In this document: in pieces, positions 6,558 through 10,915 of the stretch | Layout: each line of letters opens with the position of its first letter | Position numbering within the stretch: position 1 is the first letter of the stretch | Assembly: GCA_964573885.1 (NCBI GenBank) | Contig: CAZNLL010000122.1 | Coordinates: 1-10,915 of the forward strand | Direction: 5' to 3' | From: CAZNLL01 sp964573885 | GTDB taxonomy: Bacteria; Desulfobacterota; DSM-4660; Desulfatiglandales; Desulfatiglandaceae | Length of the DNA stretch: 10,915 nucleotides | Program-made: the position numbers and the translations under genes | The notes under the pieces: generated by a model | Database searches by the model: none | What the model was told of the DNA's origin: nothing | Seen by the model: only the letters and a program-made list of their open reading frames with translations

Positions 6558-7985
6558 TCAATGATGCAGATGGATCGTCTTGACCACGCTTTTGAGGGAG
6601 CGAAGGACCCGTTTGATCTCATCCATATCCTTCATATGAAGCAAGGTCTGGACGATATACCTGGGCCGGAAGTAGAATTCCCTGTATGCCCTGGACAGAA
6701 TATGAACCAGCTCTTCCCTCTCCAGATCCAGGGTCTTGACCACCGGGCCATAGGTCATATCAAACTCTTTAAAACTCTGAAACAGGAAGAGATCATGTTC
6801 CCTGGCATAGTCATACAGGGAGGTCCCGGGATAGCACATGCAAATAGAGAACTGGACCTGGTCGGGTGAGAGTTTCTTGGCCAATTGAAGGGTCTGCTCC
6901 ACGGATTCCCTTGAATCAAAGGGAAATCCAAACATGAAGCCTCCCAGGGCCTGAATCCCGGCCTGCTTGACCATTTTAACGCCCTCCTCGATCTGTCTCA
7001 AGGTGAGCCCCTTCCTGATCTTGTCCAGGACCTCCTGGGAACCGCTCTCCACCCCCAGCCGAATCATCTTGCAACCGGCCCTTTTCATTTCCTTGAGCAT
7101 CTCCGGGTCCAGGTTGTCCACGCGGCCGTTACAGGTCCAAATGAGGCCGGGCGTCTGCCGCCGCATGCGGCGGCAGAACTCCATCACCCGCTCCCTTTTG
7201 GTGGTAAAGGTCCCGTCATCAACATTGATCTCCTTGAGTCCGTACCGACGTACCAAATATTGAATCTCCTCAAAGACATTATCCAGACTCCGAAACCTCT
7301 GTACATGTCCATACATGATCTGGGGCCACAGGCAGAAGGCACAGTGATATGGACACCCCCGGGAAGTCATAATATTCATGAAGGGCCGCTTCGAATACCA
7401 GGCCTCCAAATACCACTGCCAGGGGACCACTTCCCGGTCAGGAAAAGGGACCCGGTCCAGATCCCGGGTCAGTTCCCCATCCCCTTTGTCCACGATGCAG
7501 CGGTCATCCCGATAGGTGATCCCCTGAAGTACGGTTAAATCCTTTAAATGGGACACCACTGCGGAAATCTTGGTGTCGAATTCGTGTCGCACCACCACGT
7601 CTATGGCAGGGCACTCCTCCAGGATTTCCCTGTGGAAATAGCTTGCATGGGGCCCCCCGGTGATCATCCAGGCGCCTGTGGCCTCTTTTAACAAGGTGAG
7701 ACACTCGTAATCTGCTTCAATAGAAGGGGTGGTGGTCTCCATGAATATCACATCCGGTTCCGCCCTTTTCACTTCGGCCAGTGTCTGGTCCATATTGAGA
7801 TCCCGAATGACAGAATCGATATAAGCGACTTCATGTCCCCCTTCTTTAAGCTGTGCAGCACTGTAGGCCAAAAAAATAGGGTACTGAAGGAACTTGTCGC
7901 TCCTGTGTTTTATGATCCTGTTCTGTGATCGTGTCCCGAAGCCCTTCCCCGGCCACGGTGGATTGATAATAAGGACTTTCATCAC
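6558..7985 (-). CDS. B12-binding-type radical SAM protein
   Basis: Residues 1-150 form a Rossmann-like domain of the B12-binding type (MKVLIINPPWPGKG; AAQLKEGGHEVAYID; ITGGPHASYF, 108-117). The classical cobalamin-ligand DxHxxG motif is not visible, as in many members of this class, so B12 use is uncertain. Residues 200-410 are the radical SAM domain: TSRGCPYHCAFC (207-218) gives C211-x3-C215-x2-C218 for the 4Fe-4S cluster, then VDDGTF (255-260), and GVESGSQEVLDKIRKG (311-326). The C-terminal YREFYFRPRYIVQTL (434-448) is common to this family. Length 475 aa is normal. The likely role is radical methylation or another C-H modification of a lipid or glycan intermediate, but the substrate is unknown. 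Start may be GTG 7985 or ATG 7982; both overlap the TGA of the upstream GT2, so translational coupling is likely. A 24-bp palindrome lies inside the gene. Confidence 0.9.
   Translation of the reverse strand: MMKVLIINPPWPGKGFGTRSQNRIIKHRSDKFLQYPIFLAYSAAQLKEGGHEVAYIDSVIRDLNMDQTLAEVKRAEPDVIFMETTTPSIEADYECLTLLKEATGAWMITGGPHASYFHREILEECPAIDVVVRHEFDTKISAVVSHLKDLTVLQGITYRDDRCIVDKGDGELTRDLDRVPFPDREVVPWQWYLEAWYSKRPFMNIMTSRGCPYHCAFCLWPQIMYGHVQRFRSLDNVFEEIQYLVRRYGLKEINVDDGTFTTKRERVMEFCRRMRRQTPGLIWTCNGRVDNLDPEMLKEMKRAGCKMIRLGVESGSQEVLDKIRKGLTLRQIEEGVKMVKQAGIQALGGFMFGFPFDSRESVEQTLQLAKKLSPDQVQFSICMCYPGTSLYDYAREHDLFLFQSFKEFDMTYGPVVKTLDLEREELVHILSRAYREFYFRPRYIVQTLLHMKDMDEIKRVLRSLKSVVKTIHLHH
7154..7177. repeat. 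24-bp perfect palindrome inside the radical SAM gene
   Basis: The sequence is perfectly self-complementary about the 7165/7166 centre (core GCATGC, arms made of TCTGCCGCC and its complement). It encodes part of FCRRMRRQTPG (residues 270-280), between the DDGTF strand and the following segment of the radical SAM domain. It could form a stable RNA hairpin or be a protein-binding site; a run of Arg codons on both sides of Met may explain it in part. Confidence 0.75.
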
Positions 7986-8884
7986 GTTTTCCGCTGAACC
8001 TTAGAACTGTCGTTCGTCAAAAACCGGGATCTATTTTGGGCCCCCACAAAAAATCCTGTCAGTTGGACCAAGAGGCTTGTCACGAGTAACACCGCGATAA
8101 GAGGAAATTTTTTGTCTCTCCAATAGGTCTTGAGCACATTCTTTGTGGACCAGATCCTTAGGGATACAAAATGACCTTTTTCCGCTACCTTGGTGGAGAA
8201 AATAAAGCTGCTTACGCCTCTTCGAAACTGCCATCTCACAAATTCCGAAAAAGAATTACGAGGACCATGATAAACGACAACATCCGGACAATATCTTATT
8301 CTGCAATTGTATCTTCCCAAATTGTAGGCCAAGAGGCTGTCTTCTCCGCCGGGAAAAGGAAATGATTCATCAAAGCGTCCGCTCTTCTCAAAAGCGTTCT
8401 TCCGAATTGCACAGTTGCAAGTACTTAGTGTCTTCGTAAACCCGTTGGGGTCTACTTTCCAAATTTTGTCAAAGCCGATTGCCCCGCCGGCCGGGAACCC
8501 AAGGGCTGAGATCGAATCTCCAAGATACGTTGAGGCCGTCAAGACAATTCTTCCCATAACCGCATCAATATCATTTTTTAAAAAATGCTCCTGAATCCGC
8601 TTCGACCAGTTCCCTTCGACGGTACAATCGCTGTCTGTAAATGCCAAGACATCTCCTGTAGCCCTTTTCGCACCGATATTCCGGCAGGTTGCGGGCCCTC
8701 GATTCCTGTCCAAGCGAACCGATATACACTCGTATGAAGCTGCAATCTGGCAGGTCTTGTCTTGAGAGCAGTCGTCTACTACAATCACTTCCAAGTCTTT
8801 GCAACGTTGATTCGCCAGGGAATCGAGAAGCGCGGGCAATTCTTTCTGGGCGTTATAGGCCGGGATGATAACAGATAGTTTCAT
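7982..8884 (-). CDS. GT2 family glycosyltransferase with C-terminal membrane helix
   Basis: GT-A fold family 2 enzyme. Motifs: LSVIIPAYN (3-11), VIVVDDCSQDKT (33-44), NRGPATCRNIGAKRATGD (61-78), the metal-binding TDSDC (83-87), SGRFDESFPFPGGEDSLLAYNLG (168-190) with the GED acceptor motif, and VVYHGPRNS (203-211). A hydrophobic stretch at 260-281 is probably a membrane helix, placing the enzyme at the inner membrane. Start is ATG at 8884; no good Shine-Dalgarno site is visible and a 168-bp spacer lies upstream. Its TGA overlaps the start of the radical SAM gene. Hand-counted lines within it are about 44% G+C, lower than the genes on either side, which may point to separate acquisition. It presumably extends the same glycan; the sugar is unknown. 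Confidence 0.88.
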   Translation of the reverse strand: MKLSVIIPAYNAQKELPALLDSLANQRCKDLEVIVVDDCSQDKTCQIAASYECISVRLDRNRGPATCRNIGAKRATGDVLAFTDSDCTVEGNWSKRIQEHFLKNDIDAVMGRIVLTASTYLGDSISALGFPAGGAIGFDKIWKVDPNGFTKTLSTCNCAIRKNAFEKSGRFDESFPFPGGEDSLLAYNLGRYNCRIRYCPDVVVYHGPRNSFSEFVRWQFRRGVSSFIFSTKVAEKGHFVSLRIWSTKNVLKTYWRDKKFPLIAVLLVTSLLVQLTGFFVGAQNRSRFLTNDSSKVQRKT

Positions 8885-9052
8885 ATTTGAGAATGACTTG
8901 AAACAGGAACTCTATGGCCCCAGGCCGTCCACCTTGGGCGGATGGTTCCGGCTAATAAAGGAGGAGATGGGACGCATCATGATTGATGAAGCCCTTTCAA
9001 GGTCTGAAAAGGGTGTGATTCTCCTTGATTCAACGGTGCCGGCCCAGGCCGT
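8885..9052. other. Spacer between GT2 and nucleotidyltransferase genes
   Basis: This 168-bp gap contains no gene I can name. The plus strand is open from ATG 8865 to a stop at 9087-9089, and its codons in the spacer look rather like real coding (many G/C third positions, LGGWFRLIKEEMGR, GVILLDS). It overlaps both flanking genes antisense, so it is more likely a gene remnant or chance than an intact gene. No promoter or terminator was recognised. Confidence 0.35.
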
Positions 9053-9706
9053 TTATCCCAGCAGGGCCCTTTCAAACTCCTTAATATGAGCCATAAAGAA
9101 CTGCTTGATCTGGTTCCAGTCAGCGCCCTTGTCATCTGACACCGGGATCGGATCCGGATCGTTCTCCGCATCTTCAAAATAGGCCAGACTCTTCAATACA
9201 TGGTACCGGTTTATTCCAGCATTCCGGAACCTATCCAAAAACAGGGATCCCACTTGCTGAATACTGGATCGTGATTGAATGACCGCATAAACATCCCAAA
9301 AATCCTTTTTTGCCCCCCGTTGAGACAGGGTCTTCATCTTTTCCGCCACAATATCCTGCCAAGCGGCCACATGAATCCCCTGCCAGAGATGGAAAGGATA
9401 ACAAAGGGGAACATCGTAAAAGAGGAATGAAAGTATGACCCCTTGTTTCAGGCAGTGGAGTGTCTGCGGCCTCGAGGAAATAACCTTGTCCGGCTTGATC
9501 AGCGCCTCCATTGTCACCACATCGAGCGGTTCATCTGTGAAAAAAGCCAGATCTTCAGATAACCTGTGTCCCAATTGAAGTGCAAGCCCGGTTCCGCCCG
9601 CCAGATAAAACCCGCTGATCCGATCACCAATTTTTCGGATCAAGTCCAGGGTGTTCTCTGAGACTGCCGCTTCAAATATGCTATTCCTTTTGCTCCTGTA
9701 TCCCAA
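9053..9706 (-). CDS. AbiEii-type nucleotidyltransferase, putative toxin
   Basis: Matches the nucleotidyltransferase AbiEii/AbiGii toxin family by pattern: FYLAGGTGLALQLGHRLSEDLAFFT (33-57), then WQDIVAEKMKTLSQRGAKKDFWDVY (116-140), the usual D-x-x-AEK...RG..KD.wDvY block. In this family the first segment normally holds two metal-binding Asp as D-x-D; here it reads D52-L-A54, so the second Asp is missing. Known AbiEii proteins are growth-arresting nucleotidyltransferases, acting in phage abortive infection or toxin-antitoxin systems. Length 217 aa is at the short end, but the sequence looks continuous. The start is uncertain: TTG at 9706 is used because it gives a 26-bp overlap with the upstream antitoxin-like gene, and the first in-frame ATG (residue 66) lies beyond the active-site motif. 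With the Asp loss, activity is doubtful. Confidence 0.82.
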   Translation of the reverse strand: MGYRSKRNSIFEAAVSENTLDLIRKIGDRISGFYLAGGTGLALQLGHRLSEDLAFFTDEPLDVVTMEALIKPDKVISSRPQTLHCLKQGVILSFLFYDVPLCYPFHLWQGIHVAAWQDIVAEKMKTLSQRGAKKDFWDVYAVIQSRSSIQQVGSLFLDRFRNAGINRYHVLKSLAYFEDAENDPDPIPVSDDKGADWNQIKQFFMAHIKEFERALLG

Positions 9707-9938
9707 AGTACACAGACCAAAATCGTCTGGTTATGGGTAAAAGGCCCCGGCTCTTTTTGACTACGGCGATCAACTGGGTATCGGAATATATCTCCCGCAG
9801 TTTCTTTAAATCCTTTTCATCCCCGAAATCAAGAACCCGCGCAATGACGTACGCCGCATGCCGGTCGAGGTCGATGTCCCTCGCATCCCAGAAAAGGGTG
9901 GAATTGAACAGGTCTTTTGCATCTCTTACATTCTGCAT
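9681..9938 (-). CDS. DUF6922-type small protein, putative antitoxin
   Basis: An 85-residue protein matching by eye the family I know as DUF6922: LFWDARDIDLDRHAAYVI (15-32), ARVLDFGDEKDLKKL (33-47), YSDTQLIAVVKKSRGL (51-66), and RRFWSVYFGIQ (71-81). Proteins of this type are often found directly upstream of AbiEii-like nucleotidyltransferases and are presumed to be the antitoxin or regulatory partner, though I know of no proven mechanism. Start is ATG at 9938 with only a weak GGAAG element upstream. Its stop lies 26 bp inside the nucleotidyltransferase gene, so the two are probably translationally coupled. It has no membrane helix or obvious DNA-binding helix-turn-helix. It lies 48 bp downstream of a polysaccharide glycosyltransferase gene and may share its transcript. 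Confidence 0.72.
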   Translation of the reverse strand: MQNVRDAKDLFNSTLFWDARDIDLDRHAAYVIARVLDFGDEKDLKKLREIYSDTQLIAVVKKSRGLLPITRRFWSVYFGIQEQKE

Positions 9939-9986
9939 TGCATCGGCTTCCGGCCCAATCAGACAGGTGTCGTTTCATCCACGGTA

Positions 9987-10862
9987 TCAAAAAAATCGAT
10001 CCCCTTCACTCCTTTCGAATCTCATCTGGGTCACCTGTTCCGAGATTAGCCCCATCATAAAGATGATAATGGATGTGGTAAATAGGAGGGCGCTCATGTT
10101 TGTGAACCGGCTCCAAAGGGTATAGGTATACAAATAGTAGCCCAAGCCCGTAAGAAAGGTAGCGAAGCTGACTGGGAGAAAAATACGCAAAGGAGAATAA
10201 AGGGCGCAGATCTTGGTAATAATCATAAAGAACCTCACACCGTCTCTGAGCAACTTTATTTTGCTCTTCCCCGACTTGCGCCTTTGAATACTGATGGGGA
10301 TGTACTTGACGCTCCTTCCGTTTCTCAATACCCCCAGGGTCAGCGTGGTGGGATAGGAATAGGTGTTGGGAAGGAGATAGAGCAGGGAATGGGCGATATC
10401 TGATTTGATGGCCCGGAACCCTGAGGTCAAATCCTGCACAGGGAATTTGGCCACGTACGACGCAAAGCCATTGTATATCCTGTTGGCCAGGGCCCGACCA
10501 AAGGATGAATGCCCCCCCTTGGGCCTGGCCCCTACCACCATGTCATATTCAGGAAAGTACTGGACCAGATCTTCTATCTCTTCCGGGGCGTGCTGATTGT
10601 CCCCGTCCATAAAGACCAGGACATCACCCGAGGCGATCCTGATGCCGCTCTTTACCGCCGCACCGTTACCGATATTATAGGGGTGGCTGTAAACAATGGC
10701 GCCTGCGTCCTTGGCCGCCTCCCCGGTGCTGTCCGTTGATCCGTCATTGATGACGATGACTTCGAAGTCGGGGTAAAGTTCCCGAATCCTCTCGATCAAA
10801 GGACCGATACTTTGGGATTCATTGTATGCCGGGATGATTACGGATACTGCAGTCTTGGCCAT
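9987..10862 (-). CDS. DPM1/GtrB-like polyprenyl-phosphate glycosyltransferase
   Basis: GT2 enzyme of the dolichol-phosphate mannosyltransferase type, expected to transfer a sugar from a nucleotide donor to a polyprenyl phosphate at the inner membrane. Motifs: VSVIIPAYNESQSIG (6-20), VIVINDGSTDST (35-46), NIGNGAAVKSGI (63-74), the metal-binding MDGDNQH (85-91), VQDLTSGFRAI (142-152), and RRKSGKSKIK (194-203). Two C-terminal membrane helices at about 226-246 and 257-275 are typical of the GtrB/ArnC-like subgroup. Start is ATG at 10862 with AGAGGA 4 nt upstream, overlapping the stop of a possible preceding frame. It ends DRFF at a run of seven T residues; loss of one T would extend it by nine residues to another stop. 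It would supply lipid-linked sugar for the glycan made by its neighbours. Confidence 0.9.
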   Translation of the reverse strand: MAKTAVSVIIPAYNESQSIGPLIERIRELYPDFEVIVINDGSTDSTGEAAKDAGAIVYSHPYNIGNGAAVKSGIRIASGDVLVFMDGDNQHAPEEIEDLVQYFPEYDMVVGARPKGGHSSFGRALANRIYNGFASYVAKFPVQDLTSGFRAIKSDIAHSLLYLLPNTYSYPTTLTLGVLRNGRSVKYIPISIQRRKSGKSKIKLLRDGVRFFMIITKICALYSPLRIFLPVSFATFLTGLGYYLYTYTLWSRFTNMSALLFTTSIIIFMMGLISEQVTQMRFERSEGDRFF

Positions 10863-10870
10863 TTCTTCCT

Positions 10871-10915
10871 CTAAATTGGGGCATTGGAAATCTCTCTCAA
10901 ATATTCATTTCGGAA
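10871..10915 (-). CDS. Possible C-terminal tail of an upstream gene (partial)
   Basis: On the minus strand the right edge reads FRNEYLREISNAPI and then TAG at 10873-10871, 8 nt before the ATG of the DPM1-like gene. The tail looks protein-like and the spacing suits an operon, but 14 residues cannot prove a gene or show its family. Confidence 0.35.
   Translation of the reverse strand, partial: FRNEYLREISNAPI

Noticed and set aside
9985..9998. T-rich run after the DPM1-like gene as an intrinsic terminator
   Set aside because: No stable stem precedes the T run on the minus strand.

Overview
The window (roughly 50-55% G+C by eye) looks like part of a cell-surface polysaccharide or glycolipid locus of a Gram-negative bacterium. 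The gene mix (glycosyltransferases, a B12-type radical SAM enzyme, a SAM methyltransferase fusion, a DPM1-like membrane glycosyltransferase and a toxin-antitoxin pair) suggests Desulfobacterota or a related deltaproteobacterial lineage. That assignment is an inference; nothing in the window fixes the taxonomy.

Layout, plus strand: (1) 1-1440, the 3' part of a gene encoding the end of an SGNH/GDSL-type hydrolase fused to a radical SAM domain; (2) 1458-3518, a SAM-dependent methyltransferase fused to an alpha/alpha-toroid domain with QW-like repeats; (3) 3540-4505 and (4) 4506-5297, two GT2 glycosyltransferases. The four genes are tightly spaced and probably form one transcript.

Layout, minus strand, read from the right edge: a possible 14-residue tail of another gene; a DPM1/GtrB-like GT2 with two C-terminal membrane helices (10862-9987); a DUF6922-type putative antitoxin (9938-9681) overlapping an AbiEii-type nucleotidyltransferase (9706-9053); a GT2 with a C-terminal membrane helix (8884-7982); a B12-binding-type radical SAM protein (7985-6558); and a GT4 glycosyltransferase (6377-5298). 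The plus and minus groups converge at 5297/5298 with no base between the two stop codons.

Four or five glycosyltransferases could build an oligosaccharide. The DPM1-like enzyme would load a sugar on a polyprenyl carrier. The methyltransferase-toroid protein, the two radical SAM proteins and the SGNH domain would supply decoration such as methylation, epimerisation, lysis or deacylation. The most unusual items are the two multidomain fusions, the toxin-antitoxin pair inside the glycan gene run (its nucleotidyltransferase lacks one expected catalytic Asp), a 24-bp perfect palindrome inside the radical SAM gene, and a structured 180-bp spacer. I saw no RNA genes, CRISPR array, insertion sequence or convincing intrinsic terminator. 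No gene-free stretch exceeds 300 bases.
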